NCBI GenBank assembly: GCA_963930655.1
Contig: OZ005601.1
Coordinates: 8,800,001 to 8,864,000, forward strand
Source of the DNA: Myrica gale
Lineage: Eukaryota > Streptophyta > Magnoliopsida > Fagales > Myricaceae
Direction of reading: 5' to 3'
DNA length: 64,000 bases
A program made the position numbers and the translations under genes. Shown here piece by piece: positions 27,866 to 41,811 of the stretch. The notes under the pieces were generated by a model. The model was not told the DNA's origin. It ran no database searches and saw only the letters and a list, made by a program, of their open reading frames with translations. Numbering within the stretch: position 1 is the first letter of the stretch; every line of letters begins with the position of its first letter.

Positions 27866-28404
27866 ATGCCCGGAACTACCTCACGAAACCATTATAAAAA
27901 TCCAGAACCCGCACTGTACCAAACCATCAAGTCCTTCCTCAGAATCACCTTACCCACAATTGCTTCTATAGCCACGGCATCATTGCTCTTATCGAGGATC
28001 CGGTTTGACCCCAAGAACCTTGTTGCCCCCGCGCCCACCAAGAACTCAACAGAAAGAGCAGCGGTTTTGTTATTACGCTCTTTGACCTTAAGGAAAAGCT
28101 GAAAGTTGTAGACTTTGTGATTGAAGTGAAACCCGACGACCAGGCTTGGCATTTGCTGAAAACCCAGATTCGTAGCTGCAGCCGAGAGCTCGAATCCGCC
28201 ACAGATGGGTTCCAAGAGATAGTGGCGAAAGTCTTGTTATGCCACAAGGCCCATTGCGGCGGCATTAGGGAGTGTTTGGAAATGGGTGGTGAACTCATGG
28301 ACTTGTCAAAAGAAATCGAGGCGGCCATGGACAAGTGCGCGAACAATGATATCAGCTTGAACCGGAGGAGGACCGCAAGCCATAGCAAAAAGCACTTATT
28401 TTGA
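27866..28404 (+). pseudogene. Unrecognised small gene with one frame break
   Basis: From the ATG at 27866 an open frame encodes a basic N-terminus and a hydrophobic segment (ITLPTIASIATASLLLSRI). This frame would stop at 28102, but from about 28050 the protein-like reading moves to another phase, with GFVITLFDLKEKLKVVDF and a Cys-containing alpha-helical C-terminal part (LCHKAHCGGIRECLEMGGEL) that ends at 28402-28404. The switch lies between 28009 and 28102, most likely near 28050, with no plausible intron. So it is either a pseudogene, a sequencing error, or two overlapping short frames. I do not recognise the family; one membrane segment followed by a soluble helical part is all that can be said. 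Confidence 0.5.
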
Positions 28405-31400
28405 AATTTATGATCGGTGAGGACTTCACTGCTTTTTTTGTGGAAACTCATTGAACTGTAAATTATCGGTTAATACGCATTAGAGAAAGCCCTAATGAAA
28501 TGTAATGTTGGGTGAAGTGGTTATAGGTGTGCCTCTGTTTAGCTTAGCTCCTTCCGTTTCTCTATGCTCCCTCTTGCTCTTTTTCTTTTCTTTTTGGTTG
28601 TTAAGAATATCTGTGGTTTCTGGCTTTGTAGTTCTCTCTCTCTCTCTCTCTTGTCGATTGGTTGTATGTGCGGTTCTTTCGGTGCTGCCTGCTACGGCCT
28701 ACGGGTGAAGGAGGTGTTATATTCTGTCATGATTGGTTTTGTGCATTTGAAGTTCTGGATACAACAGCTCCGCACTTTGGGGGCTACAAGCGTGGAGTCA
28801 GTTCCTCTTTGCGTAACTGTTCACTTTCCAATCAGGACATTTCTGTGGATAGGCTTTGTTCTTTACTTGGGAATGTCTGTGGGTCTGAAGGTCGCATATT
28901 TATTTGACGTTCGAACAATAACTTAGTTTGGAAAGATTCATCTGTTTTACCTGTTGGGGGTGTTTTTGGACCGCCCTCCACTGCCCTGCCGGGGGGAGGG
29001 GTGTGGCACAGGTGATTGATGGAACTGTAGAACTGTTGTACGCAACGTTCTCCATTAGTGTTCAGAAAGGTTCTTGGTGCTTTACTGCATATGATTTCAC
29101 ATTTGGAAATTTAAGAAATGTATGGGCTTAAGACTCTCCCTCAAGACGTGTGTCTCAATCTTGTAGAAGAAAGAAAGGTGAATTGAACCATACAGTTACT
29201 TGGTGGCAAAACTAGGTGCATTTCTAGTTTCTTCATCATCTAAAGGCATCGTGTGAGTTGAACGAGTCCACATGTATTATTGAAGCACATTTGATCACCC
29301 GCAAGTTGTATACCTTCCCAGCTTTGGTTGTCTTATTTTCTACCCCTTTCTGTTTTATAAAGAAAGTACTACATTTCTACATGTCTCTCTTGTCCCACGG
29401 TTGTGTATTTTTATTGTCATATTAATTCTTTGCATTGTTTTATGTCTTCGATATTTAAAAGTGCAAGTAGTAGAACTGCTCTGAACTCCAAAGCCACTAC
29501 TTTCAAGGTTTTTGGTGCAGCAATTTTTGGAGGGGAAAAGGGGGGGGGGGGATTGGCATGAGAAGATTGTTCCCTTCATTAATTAGAAGCCATGTGTAAC
29601 ATGGCAAAGCTGTCATAATATTGGGGAGAAGGTTCTGTTAACTGTCAGATGCACAGGAAGTGTCTCAAGGACTTGCTAAGAAACATGAAAATGCTGAAGA
29701 GGTTGCGACTTCAGGAGAGTCATAAGAAGAGAGGATTTCAAGGTTCACCATACTTCATCATGCGTTTCATGTATAAATGGTATTCAATACGATGTTGTGG
29801 ATAGAGGTCAAGATGAAAACTTGTCGATTTTTCATTTTCTTGAAATTCTCTCCGCGTATCTCTTGGCATTCTGCTTCTTGTTAGGTGGGAAAGAGCAAGC
29901 TGTCTGAATAGACACTATTGCCGGATGCAGCATTTGATGCGGTTGCCGTCCTGTGGAATGTGCTAATCTTGAATATCATGTTGGATGTCTATTGGGAAGT
30001 TGGTAGGTAGGGAAATAAGGTCAGTACTTTAGCTGATAAAGCACGCTGCTTAGTGCTCATTTGCAGTAGATTTAAGGTCAGGCTAGACTGGCCAACGGCT
30101 ACCATTAGATGACAATTTAGTGCAAAGTAGCATGAGCCTATGGAAGCCATATTGGGGAGTTTAAGGGCTTGATTTGGCTGTGTAATTAAGCATCTTGGAG
30201 AAGACAGGCATTTGCTGCTAAACACGGTTTACATAGATGCGCAGGCGGAATGAAATGCAGACAATTTATAGTAGTTTTTCCAAAGCCTTTGCTCCCGGTG
30301 TCTCATACTGAACCTGGGGTTTCCCTCTCGTGATGTTCTCGACATCCTCCACAATCTCCGACAATGGTGTTGTTGGCAAGGATATGGCACTGAATCTAAA
30401 CCACAGTGCGACACGGTTGATGGTGTGGCTGCTAAGCTGGGGAGTGAACTGACTCTTAGGATGAGAGAATGATAAGTCCTGTGGCTTCTCGTCAAGAATT
30501 TCAATCTGTACTCGTTTGTTTGGTGTCGGCAACACTTTGTTTCGAGTACAATAAAATAAACTCAAAGTTGAACTGATAAACGACTTCCCAGGTTGCTATA
30601 TGGTCATTTTTTTTACCTTCTTTTCGTTTCCCTCTTATTCCTCTAAGCATCGTTTCGATATGGGCCCATGTATGGATTGGGCCTTTTAATAGGGCTTCAT
30701 TCCTTAAATCCATTTTAGGCATGACCAAACATCTTTGAGCACCCTCTATGGACAGATACTGATCTAACCCATTTCTTGTTCTGGCTCACAGACTGAGTTC
30801 ATAATCTTTGCCCTCCAGTAAATGGTTGTTTCTCTTGCGCACGTAAAACCTGAATGTGTTTTTTGGTCCATTGACTCAGACCTCAAATCAAGGAAACAGC
30901 ATAGGAATAAAATAAAGCATTGGATTCTTAGCAGTGGGTCAATAAGATATAGAGAAAGTTTAAACCAAGGAAAATTCTTGCCTACGTTCGTTGGTACCTA
31001 AATTTGTGAATCTAAATCTAACATTGTAAGAAATACCCAAAAAACATAATCACAGAAGTCCTATTTAGTACCCAAATTGATCCACACACCCAGAGAGAGA
31101 GAGAGAATATGCGGGCTCTGCTGAATATGCTGAAATTTTCTCTATCGCAAGGAATGTGGGTCCATTTCTACCAACAAACTTAACCGTTAATTGGAGGACA
31201 AGAATCAAGATATTGGGGTTGGAGGGAGGGGTACAGAGCTGTATGGGAGCAAGTGTCACTACCCGATACAATAGAATAAGCTTTTGGTGGTAGCGGACAA
31301 TATGGATAGGTAAGCTGAGAACATGAGCTTCAACAACCACAAACTTAGCAATGATTCAATATCTTCCCTTCGCCTCCCACAGGTGAACCCAAAAGTGTAG

Positions 31401-32118
31401 GGGCAACTCGAAAGTTTACCAGGTCTTAAGCTTGAGTCCATGACTCTGTAGGTCCCATTTCCAATTCTTTGAGAGGAATAGATTACCCTACTCCCTTTAA
31501 ATGGCTTGGAAGGATTGTCCGATCCGATATATCTATGTCATCTTTCTCGTCGGGCATAAAACCCCTTTACAACCACCCATCCATTTCCTTTTTAGTTGTT
31601 TCAATTTCGTTGATAAGATCCATTTGTCCATTTCCAATGATTGTTCCCGCATCTATCAACTTTAAAAGATATTTTATTTTGGGTAAATAACAAACTCAAA
31701 AAGAAAGAACTTTAGAAGAGAGAGAACTAGGCTACCAAATTTGGCCAATAGGTCATCTCTGGCTTGCTATCCGAGGCAAACTAACCATCATACTCGGATA
31801 GAGATAACTTTCAAATCTCAGTAAAATGTGACAATGACGGAGGATTGGGAACCTCGTTAAAACCAACCACATTACATTACAGAAGATAGGTCCAAGAGTT
31901 GTTACAAATTCATGAAAATCCATAAACTCTACTCTCTCATTTGATCTATGTGCTCCAGTGGGAACTCGGAACAGAAGAAAATTTAATCTTGCGTTTTATT
32001 GTTAACACAGATACCCGGTCATGAAACAGATCTCTTGGAAATGGCCTCCTCATCACTGTAATTCCCAAATGAAACCAAATTGCTAAAATGGGCTTTCGCA
32101 ACTGACAACCAACCAAGC
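28405..32118. other. Intergenic, no gene recognised
   Basis: About 3.7 kb without a supportable gene. Features seen: a 12-G run at 29540-29551, pyrimidine-rich stretches, and an open frame on the minus strand at 30266-30565 with no known family. The last 100-200 bp adjacent to 32119 are probably the transketolase 3' UTR. Confidence 0.55.
29540..29551 (+). repeat. G homopolymer (12)
   Basis: An uninterrupted run of twelve G, preceded by a shorter G run. Prone to length variation and sequencing error. Confidence 0.85.
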
Positions 32119-35100
32119 CTAGCAAAGGCCTTTAGCGGCTGCAATAACAGCTTCTGCAGTAAGACCAAACTCCTTGTAAATTTTTCCTGCCGGAGCACTT
32201 GCCCCAAACCGGTCAATTCCTATTGCCTTCCCTTTGCTTCCAACAATCTTCTCCCACCCAAATGTTGATCCAGCTTCAATGCTCACCCTAGCTGTTACAG
32301 CTGCTGGCAAAACACTTTCCTTGTATGCATCTGATTGGTCATCAAAGAGCTCCCAAGAAACAAAGGAAACAACTCTAACAGCCTTCCCTTCCTTTCTTAG
32401 CTCCTCAGCAGCTTTGGCAACAATCTCCAGTTCAGAACCAGTTCCAATCAAAATAACATCTGGTTTGTTACCTGAAGAGTTGTCTGAAACAATATAGCCA
32501 CCCTTTGCAACTCCTTCGACAGAGGTTCCAGGAAGGTTGGGAAGCTTTTGCCGAGAGAGGGCAAGAATAGAGGGTCTCTTCCTGTTAAGGACTGCAATCT
32601 TGTATGCTCCAGCAGTCTCATTTCCATCTGCAGGGCGGAGCATCAATATATTGGGCATTGCCCGGAAACTTGCCAGGTGCTCTATTGGCTGATGGGTTGG
32701 ACCATCTTCTCCAAGTCCAATTGAATCATGGGTCATAACATAGATAACTCCGGCTTCAGACAAGGCTGATATCCTGATAGCTGCTCTCATGTAGTCAGTG
32801 AAAACAAAGAATGTGGCACAGTATGGAATCAGCCCAGGGCTGTGAAGGGCAATGCCATTGCAAATAGCTCCCATGCCATGCTCTCTAACCCCAAACCTAA
32901 CATTGCGTTCTTCTGGGGTGCCCTTTTGGAAGTCCCCAAACATTTTCAGCAATGTCATGTTGGAAGAAGCAAGATCTGCACTACCACCAAGAAGACCAGG
33001 GAGAACCTTTGCAAGAGCATTAAGGCACTGCTGAGACAGATTTCTGGTGGCATCTGGTGGGCTCTCTGGAGTGTATGTCTGGGAAATTGAAATGAAAAAA
33101 ACAATTGAGATAAAAAATGCCATCCATCTGTGATACTTAATTGGGGCTTGTCTATGTGACAGCCAACTGGGTAGGGCAAATTATACTCTTGAACAGGTGT
33201 ACGCCCAGCAAGAATTTAAATGTATGATTTTTTCTTTAAAAACAGAAGATGCTAACTGGGTAACCCTTGTACTTACAGAAATACCTAGAGTAACATTCAT
33301 GCTCCTTTAAGAATACTGTAACATAAGCAAGCAAGCCCTGAACGATAAGATCAAGAGCAACCAAAATGATCAACTGCTACTTACGGGAAGTGCTTTATCC
33401 CAGCCAGCAGGTAGTTCACCATTGATGATAGATTTGAGCTCTGAAGCTTCTTCCTTGTACTTCTTCTTATATTCAGCAAATTTGGCATTCCATTCAGCTT
33501 CAAGAGCAGCACCGTCAGGAACATGGCGACTCCAATGCCTGAGAAAGGACAAAAAATTGATCAATATCAAATCAATCGTAGTTTGGATTACAAACAATGA
33601 TAGCAATATCTACGTATCCTCACTTTTTAATATCCTCGGGCACGTGGAAAGGCTCAAATGGCCATCCGAGGTTCTTCCTAGTAGCATCCACTTCCTTTGC
33701 ACCAAGTGCACTACCATGGACACTGTATGAGTTTGCCTTGTTTGGAGACCCATAACCAATTGTTGTAGTCACCTGACAACATGCAAATGAGAAAACAAAG
33801 TCATAACTTGATATCCAAGCACACTAAATCCCAACGCTTGACTTGAGGGAAATCGTTCAAGGTACTTACAAAAACGAATGACTTCAAATAAATAATGACA
33901 TCTATTTATCCCTTGAGTGACTTGTTTGACTCCCAAATTCGGGGAGACTTCTACAGATTTCAAAGGGAAAAAGTACAAGCCAACAAAATTGTCTCAACTT
34001 CCAAAAATACCCTTTTACTGTCTGCTGGTATGCAGCAACAGTCTTGAAGCACAGACGGTTGAACTTATTAAATAATTATGGACCTTACACAAACTTATTA
34101 GTAGATGGGTGTACACGAATTGTTTTCTCCAGTTTGATATAATAGTAAATAGGTATATACAAATTCTTCTCTCCATATCAATCCCAACTGGACCACAAGA
34201 ATCTACATATCAGAAACTATCTAACCTTGATCAAAGTCGGCTTGTCTTTCACAGCCTTGGCTTCCTGAATGGCAGCACGAATATCATCATAACCAGTGTT
34301 GCCATTCTTCACCCAGATAACGTGCCACCCAAGGCCCTCAAAACGCTTGTCCACACTCTCAGTGAATGCAATTTCAGTGTCACCATCAATTGAGATGTGG
34401 TTGTCATCATAGAAAGCAATCAACTTCCCAAGTCCCCAGTGCCCAGCAAGGGAACAAACCTCATTTGAAATCCCCTCCATTTGGCAACCATCTCCCAATA
34501 TAACGTATCTAGAGAGAGAACAAAAAATAGAAGAAGAGGTGGAAGATAAGAGATTATAACTTAAGCTGCATATGAACAAAAAAAACGAGTAGCTACAAGA
34601 TCTAGATATTTAATATTACGTGTAATGGTCAACAATCTCATTGTCAGGCTTGTTGTAACGAGCAGCCAAGTGCCTCTCTGCAAGAGCCAAACCAACAGCA
34701 TTGGCAATTCCCTGCCCAAGAGGACCTGCATAAAGTGAAACAGCAAAAAAGAGATAAGTTAAACATTCAAGAAAATGATCTTAAAAAGAATAGTTAGAAT
34801 GGTTGATCAATTAATTCAACGCCAAAGATAAGAATCTAACCAGTTGTGACTTCCACACCAGGCGTCTCAAAGTTCTCGGGGTGTCCAGGGGTTTTGCTTC
34901 CCCACTGACGGAAATTCTTCAAGTCTTCGTCCTGATAGCGGATCACAAAAATTCCGTATCATGTGAAATCAAGATTTAATCCTATAGGTATAATTACATC
35001 ATGCTATTATCGCCAGCTCCAAAGACATAAGTTACACGGATATAATTAGAAATATTGATCGTTGGTAGATGCAGATAAAAATATATTTGAAACACACAAG

Positions 35101-35937
35101 TTGCACGCACAAATGACTGTCCTTTTGAAATATCGGAAAGCAAAAAGAAAAAGAAAATAAATTTAGCAACCAATCTCGCTGTAGCCTTACGTCCTTTATG
35201 ACAAAAGCAGCACGCAACTATTTTTACAAAACCTAGGCAAACAGACACGGGGTATCAGTATCATACTATGACCAAACCTAGTCCAGGCTGAAAAGGGGGG
35301 AAACAGAACGCACTTATAAAGTTCATCTGATCTCAATGGAAATTTGAAATGTCATATGCACCAAAAATTTTCACTTACTTCACGGAGATCCAAAGCAAAA
35401 ATATAAGAGTAATCAATGAATCACCTTTACACTGTCGTAGCCAGCGAGGTGAAGCAGAGCGTACTGGAGCATGCAGCCGTGGCCGGCGGAGATAACGAAG
35501 CGGTCGCGGTTGAACCAGTAGGGGTTTTTGGGGTTGTACCTCATTACCTCGTCGTACAAGATATGGCCCATCGGAGCGCATCCCATGGGAAGACCCGGGT
35601 GACCCGAGTTCGCCTTCTCTACGGCATCGATGGCCAGGAACCGGATCGTGTTGACGGACTTCTCCACCAACGAGGCATCGGTAGTCTTATCTACGGTGGC
35701 GGGCTCGGCAACGGATGCTCTGACGGGGCTGCTCGAACCGACAACGCGACGGCGGCGGCTTTGGAGGATTCGAGTGGATGGCTTTGAGTGAGAGGATTTG
35801 AGTCCGGAGAAGGTTGGTAGAGAATGTGCGGAGAGGGACACGACGCGGTCAGATGAGGATGGGTTGGAGCCATGGTGGTGGGAAATGGCTCGGGCTAGGA
35901 GGGCCTGGGATAGGGTCAGTGATGAAGTGGAAGCCAT
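32119..35937 (-). CDS. TKL: Transketolase, plastid, 7 exons
   Basis: A thiamine-diphosphate enzyme that moves two-carbon units in the Calvin cycle and the pentose phosphate pathway and yields erythrose 4-phosphate for the shikimate route. Exons in transcript order: 35425-35937, 34841-34931, 34620-34725, 34226-34508, 33624-33772, 33385-33538, 32119-33078; phases agree and give 751 residues, as expected for the plastid form. An N-terminal Ser/Arg-rich transit peptide of about 75 residues precedes [19 protein letters not shown]. Visible motifs: [11 protein letters not shown], the diphosphate/metal site [10 protein letters not shown] (about 239-248), [10 protein letters not shown], the catalytic-Glu region [10 protein letters not shown], and [19 protein letters not shown]. 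It ends in AKGLC. No defects seen. Confidence 0.97.
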
Positions 35938-36583
35938 GGCTCACAGCCTCTGAAGAGAGAGAGAGAGAGAGAGATACTGATGGAGAGTCCGAGGTGTTTG
36001 ATTTATTTGTGAGAGAGCGTGGATCTTCTTGTCTACAGGTCAGAAAAATGATGACAGGTAGAGAGAGCTGACCGTTAGATTCAGAGGGGAAGACATCAGA
36101 GCCGTGGACTATGGGTAGGAAATGCTCTGCCTTTCAATTTTTCTCTTCCTTTATATTTTTTCTTTTCCCAATGTATGCCTGTTCTGTTTTCCGTGTTGGG
36201 CTGGTTATGGGTGGGAGAGACTCACACTGCGTTTTTCTTTTCCCTCGGAAACCAGGAGGTTGGTGAAAGCTCGGGTTTTGAGCCTTTCTTTCTTAAAGAA
36301 AAAAATTACATATCCATTTTCAGGGGCGTTTGTTGCCAGAATATTTAACATCCAAATAATTAAGATTAATATTAAATAATTATTACATAATATTTTTTCT
36401 TTATTAAGATAATTTTTTATTACTATAATATCATTTAAATTTTTTCTTTCATTTTTTTTACCAATTTTTATAAAGTATCTTTATTTTTCACAATCTCCAA
36501 TATTCAACATTTCCACACCATCAAAATTTTTACAAACAAATAAAGTTACTTACCGAACCAAAAAAAAAGACATCTATTTAAGG
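35938..36583. other. TKL upstream region
   Basis: A (GA)n microsatellite at about 35951-35971 lies immediately 5' of the transketolase start codon on the opposite strand, a position typical for plant leader or core-promoter CT repeats. The rest is non-coding and becomes AT-rich after 36300. Confidence 0.55.
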
Positions 36584-36779
36584 TTGTGTTTGTGTTGTAA
36601 AATTTTAGTGTTGTTAAAATTTTAGGTATTGGGTTTAGTGAAAAAGTGAAGAGAGAGTTAATTTTTTATATTTTTTGTAGTAAATAGTAATGATTTGATG
36701 GGAAGAGATAGATTATATTGTAATATTTAATTGTGTTAAAATTTTAGAGGGGGTAAAATTTTGGTACGCAAACGCACCC
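36584..36779 (+). mobile_element. MITE, family A copy 2
   Basis: It is about 90 percent identical by eye to the copy at 11055-11252 and in the same orientation, sharing ttgtaaaattttagtgttgt and gggtttagtgaaaaagtgaa. The ends are ttgtgtttgtgttgtaaaat and ttggtacgcaaacgcacc. No clear flanking duplication. Confidence 0.75.
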
Positions 36780-38827
36780 TAAGTTGTAGTATTAATATAA
36801 GATATAAAATATTAGAATATTCTACTGATTGGGCGGTACGACAAATTCTACTTTTAGAAGTTGGAACGATTGGTAGTGACATCTTTATACGTGGCACACG
36901 AGGAGGAGGGGGTAAAACAGCATGAATATTACAGCACGAGGAGGAGGGGGTAAAACAGCTGACAAATTCTACTCTCAGCTAGAGACGGCGACTTCTCCGA
37001 GCAGTGAGGGCTGATTTTCGGTTAGCTTAACACCAAAACGAGCGCTTTAGCGTGCCAGCTTTAGCCTTTTACGAATGGGTTATTCCCCAGATTAGAAATA
37101 AATGAATCTGTGTTGGACGCCGACCGTCCTTTTACGAGTTGGGGGGCTCAGGCTCATGTTGGTTACAACCACTTTTGTCTGGAGAAGAATGCCGGCTTTT
37201 TCCCACCCCGCAGTCAAATATCCGAAAAATTGGGGTTAACATTGTATTATATTTGTTTTGTTCTTTAATTTGCTGAAATAAATTTAGGCATTACGTAGTT
37301 TTCAAGCTGTCAAAAGCAATAAGACGTCATGACGAACTAATTTATTTAATTAATCCGATTTAATATTTGTATAATTGGTATACATCTGAATGAAATTGCT
37401 TTCAAGTTTTGTGTCAAAATTGACAACCAGGGCGTGTTTAGGTTAATCATTCTGTTGGCAGAGGATGCAGGCATCCAGCATGAATCGTCCCCAAATCAAT
37501 GCGGTGGGTTGTTGAAAAGTTAGGAAGGCCAGGGAGTTTGGTGGAGGGGATGGGTAACAATACATTTATTTGCTTCGGGTTGAAGTTTTGTTCCAAACAC
37601 ACTGCAAAAAGTTTGGTTAGGTCGAGGGGCCCTTTGCCATTCAAACTTCAACGCCGCAGTCACTCAAAGTTCAAAATTAATTAAAAATTTCCAAGCACCT
37701 GACATGCGACATGTGCTATCTGATTTGAGGGTAGAGTGGCACAAGCAGCAGAGGTTAGGACCAACCCATCATCCGGAAAAAACTAGTTGTTGTTTCTGGT
37801 CCAACCCATAAGGGTGAAATCTTGGTCAATGGGCAGTTAGCTCATGGATCTTGCTTTTGTTTTTCTTTCCTTTTTTAAAATTATTAGAGTTAAAATTATA
37901 ATGTCCATTGTCCAAAGGTTTGTCGTTCTAAATTCGATATATAATAAACTAAACCCATTGTCTATTGCTTTGGGTTAAAGTCATGTATTTCTAGAGTAAT
38001 ACGCTGCGTTCACTGTCGTCGTAGAAAAAGGTTTCTCAACGCTCTTCCACCCCCATGAGCAGGCATACTCTCCCAAAACCCACTCCACACGCCGCACAAG
38101 TGCACAACACTCTTTCGCTCTTTTTGTCAAGCGGGTAGTCTTCTTCATTTTTCTAATTCTTCATTCAACTATCGATTTTGCCTTCCTCAGTAAGGACTGT
38201 TGCTAGTTTATTTATATACTAGGATTTAGCCATTTAGGCAGTTAGGTATCTTGGGGACATTGTCTAGTTGTCTGTTTGTTTGATTTGGTGACGTGATTGA
38301 TATAGCTTAACTTGCTGAGAACAGATTATGTGCAAATGAGTGATTATAATTTAAAGAAATAAATCTAGAGTTCAAAGGCTAGTCACATTATAGACAAAAT
38401 GATGTAACCAAATTCAACTTGGTTCATTAAATGACGTGATCAATATTGAAACGTTAGATTTATTTCTTTAAATCACAAACATAACTTTGCATGGCTTTGC
38501 ACAAATCCTTTCTTTTGGTTGGTTCCAAGACTTATTACAATCTAAATTCACTGATCTACCTGACATAAGGCGTATATGAAATTTATCTGTTTGTTATTTT
38601 TGTAGGGCAAGTTTGGATCTAATTAAAAGCCCTAGACTCTGGTTCTAAGGCATGACTGTCGAGCTGAATGAATTCTCGAACAATCTTGTAATTATAGAAA
38701 AGATCATCATCAAGATGAAATAGGTTGGTTACTATAATTTGCTTAATCAATCAAGGTCTAGTCTGATTCGAACAACATTTACTGTGATGCTGATGATGGT
38801 TTTAGCTTGTGTCTCACCCTTTCTATC
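36780..38827. other. Intergenic, no gene recognised
   Basis: About 2 kb without a gene. At about 36890-36960 a segment with cacgaggaggagggggtaaa is repeated in tandem (two copies, about 50 bp apart). The part next to 38828 is probably the RAD51C 3' UTR. Confidence 0.55.
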
Positions 38828-41811
38828 TTACATCATTTTGGTTCGCTTACAGCTTGAAGCAGAATTCCTAATCCCCTTACTGGTCACGGAATAGGGGGCC
38901 GATGCTGATCTGAGGGCGGGTGGCTTGTCCATGTATGCATATCGTTCATTGCCATTCCAATACAAAATGACCCGATTTGTGCACGATTGAGACCAGCTAT
39001 CACCTGCAGCAAGACGAAACAAGAACTCTTGAAGGAGGTTGGTTACGTGATTACGGTAAGTTAAATAATAAACCATGAAGATTAGGTACTCAAGTGGGTG
39101 GCAGGAGGCAATGAGAATAATTTACCCAGTGCAAGAGTTAGCTGAAATGAACCTTCTATATACTTTGTTGTCGCCTGATTCAATAGTACAACCTGCCCGA
39201 AAAAAAAAGAAGCGAAAATATTAAAACGATAAAACTAATGACATTCAGATATGGCCAGTAGAGACTTTCATTAAAAATGAACCTGAAAAATGTAAGTTGG
39301 TGCCATTGCATTGAAATGTCTACTAGAATTACTTGCCAAAATGCAAATCTCTAATTTCATTGGTGTAGCAAGTTTCTTGCAAATTTACTATGTTTAATTC
39401 TAGAAAGAGGACAATTAATTCTTACCCCCAAGTTGAACTCTTTTGCTAGCTTCATCAACTTTAAAGCCATTCCACTGAGTAATCGAGTTCTAAGGGACGT
39501 GTCATCAAAATCTTGGCGGAAGTGGAAAGTTATACTATCAACAATAACAATCTTAACCTGAATAAGATGCAACACATCTAAAAATTACACATCCATATTT
39601 AAATCTGAACACATACACACATGTACACCAATGCAAGCACATACTCACACAGAGACCTAAAGCAAGGGAAGAAAATAATAAGCTAAAGAAGTTTTACTAC
39701 TTCCATCCTTAAAGGAAATTAAAACAGTATTCACTCTTATATGCCAAAGGGACGCACCACAGGGGTGTGGGGGGGGGGGGGGGGGAATCGCGTATTTCTA
39801 TTTTACCTACATCTTTATGCTCTGAGATGAACTTGTCCAAGTAATTTGTAAGATCAATTTGCTGAGTGTGACTGCAGATTCGGAAATAAAATATGTTTTC
39901 CAAGATATTGTTGGTCTGCATCTTAAGTTGGCCAGCTTGAAAATCCTTCCGTAAAAGGCCATTATTTTCTGCCATGTCCTCTATGCATGCTTCAGCAATT
40001 TGCAAAGCACGTTCCACCATAAAGCTGCCTTCTGTATCTAATCGTCACAAAACTGAAACATAAAGAGCAGTTGGGGACCATCATCAAATGGTCAGGGAGG
40101 GAAAGTCACGAGGCAAGCTTACCTATATATATTGCCTTTCCACCTAAGCCACCATTATCAACTGGAATTTGAACATTCACAGCAAGTTGAATCCTGTAAA
40201 TTTAAGTAATAATAAATGCACAACAACATTCCATGGCGAAAAATACAATGAAAACCCATACCCTAGCTGCGTTTTACCAATGCCTGGAACTCCACCTAAA
40301 GACACACAAAAAAAGGATCATCTCCTTAGTCCTAGCTGACAGAACACTTGCTAAGTGTTTATGCTCATAAGCAAAGTGCCTAAAGCACATGGATCATGAT
40401 TTTAACAGCATAACACATCATTTATAATTTAGTAGTACCCTTCTCTGGATATGGAACAAATTGCACACATTCCAATGACGGAAAAGAGAACTGACCAATT
40501 TCAGTAACTTCTTTGCAATGTATCCCCCCACCAAGGATGTTATCAAGATCCACACAAGATGTAGTAATGCGTGGAAACATGTCACGAAGCATATCCCGAG
40601 CAGTTTGGGAACCTGCAGAAGATGGAAATAAAAAATCATCCTAACTTGTAGATGAGGCTCCTTAACAATAAGAAAATGGAAGCAAAGGCAAATTTAACAC
40701 TCAGCAGACTGATCGGGAAATAAACTTGTAGAACATGCATGTGTATTTGTGTAGCATTTTTGGAAGAAGACGAAATAAAAAGTTGCACTGTTTGGACGAG
40801 ATGGCTGTGAACAACTATATGCACGGGCAGAAACAGATCTTAATGACTATAATCTCATGAGGTGCAAAATTAGAGAAACACATTAAACATGATTATATGG
40901 GCAGTGTCCAGAATATAGAGTACCAGTAGGCTTAGGCCTCTTTCTTAGAGATTGTCTCACAAAAGTCTCCATTCTTGGAAATGAAAAACAATGGTTAAAT
41001 ACTGAAGAGATAATACGTACCATTAAGAATAGAGCCACCTCCTTCTGACTCGTCAAACCTACTACTATGCGACGCAACTTTCAGAATTTCAGCAGCTTCA
41101 TCATCTGAAATTTTCAGATCTGTTCAACGATAATAAATGTTAAAATACTTCAACCTAAAACGTTAAAAAATTAAACAAGTTGATTCACGTGAGGAAAAAC
41201 TCTAATAGGACGTGTAGAAGCTGGTGGAAAACTGTAACGGTAAAAAAGGACCGCTAAATATTTAAAGGTGAACGATAACTTCGCTAGGTGTGTGTTGGAG
41301 GGAAACAGCCTAGGAGCCAACATTTTTGTGGAACTGGAGTTACAGTAACTTCCCTCGCCTTCTTCTCAAAATCCATGATCGTGGATAAGTAATCAACTAC
41401 CAAAATAACAACTACTCTATGCAATGTGATTGGATCAAATGAACTCCAAGTAATCGTAAAGGAAAATTCTACAGAAGTAAGAAGGATGTGGAAAATCTTG
41501 GCAATCTACTGTAAAACTTCGCTCAAAGAAATGCAGAGTCAATACATCGAACACTACCGAGGTAAATCTACAACAGAGCAAAGACGACTCAAGCTTAGAT
41601 CTACAAAAGTTCTGACCCAATTGTCAGTTGAAAGAACACCATGAACAAAGCTGACTTCGCAAAAGAATGAAAACATAGGAATTTGTCAATGGCGGGTACC
41701 TCGAGCAAGGGCGGAGGGTGAGAGCAAAGAAAGCGAAGCAAGAGTGGTATAGCCTGCCGATATCAGTTTGCCCCTCTGTGATGCTGAGATGGGGAGCCTT
41801 CCCACTTCCAT
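38828..41811 (-). CDS. RAD51C: RAD51C, RecA/RAD51 paralogue, 9 exons
   Basis: A RAD51 paralogue acting in homologous recombination with XRCC3 and in the BCDX2 complex. Exons in transcript order: 41700-41811, 41021-41119, 40496-40612, 40262-40295, 40123-40193, 39811-40037, 39426-39557, 39126-39192, 38828-39003; several are too short to show as open frames but all join in phase, giving 344 residues. Walker [10 protein letters not shown] is in exon 4 (about 111-119), Walker B KIVIVDS in exon 7 (about 222-228), with [12 protein letters not shown] and [18 protein letters not shown] following. The C-terminus, CKRTKMM, is a basic patch like the nuclear localisation signal of the Arabidopsis protein. 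One change, NQATTK for the usual NQVTTK, is seen. Otherwise intact. Confidence 0.95.
39769..39785 (+). repeat. G homopolymer (17) in RAD51C intron 6
   Basis: Seventeen consecutive G (C in the transcript), about 25 nt downstream of the exon 6 splice donor (39809-39810). Probably unstable in length. Confidence 0.9.

Noticed and set aside
28505-28926. Overlapping hydrophobic frames after the small unknown gene
   Set aside because: Driven by a (TC)n pyrimidine-rich stretch; likely 3' UTR or intergenic.
30229-30565. Two overlapping minus-strand frames of 91 and 99 residues
   Set aside because: No recognisable family, no splice context and no supporting neighbours.
32234-33179. Open frames opposite and beside the last transketolase exon
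   Set aside because: Composition follows the codon structure of the true exon; no domains.
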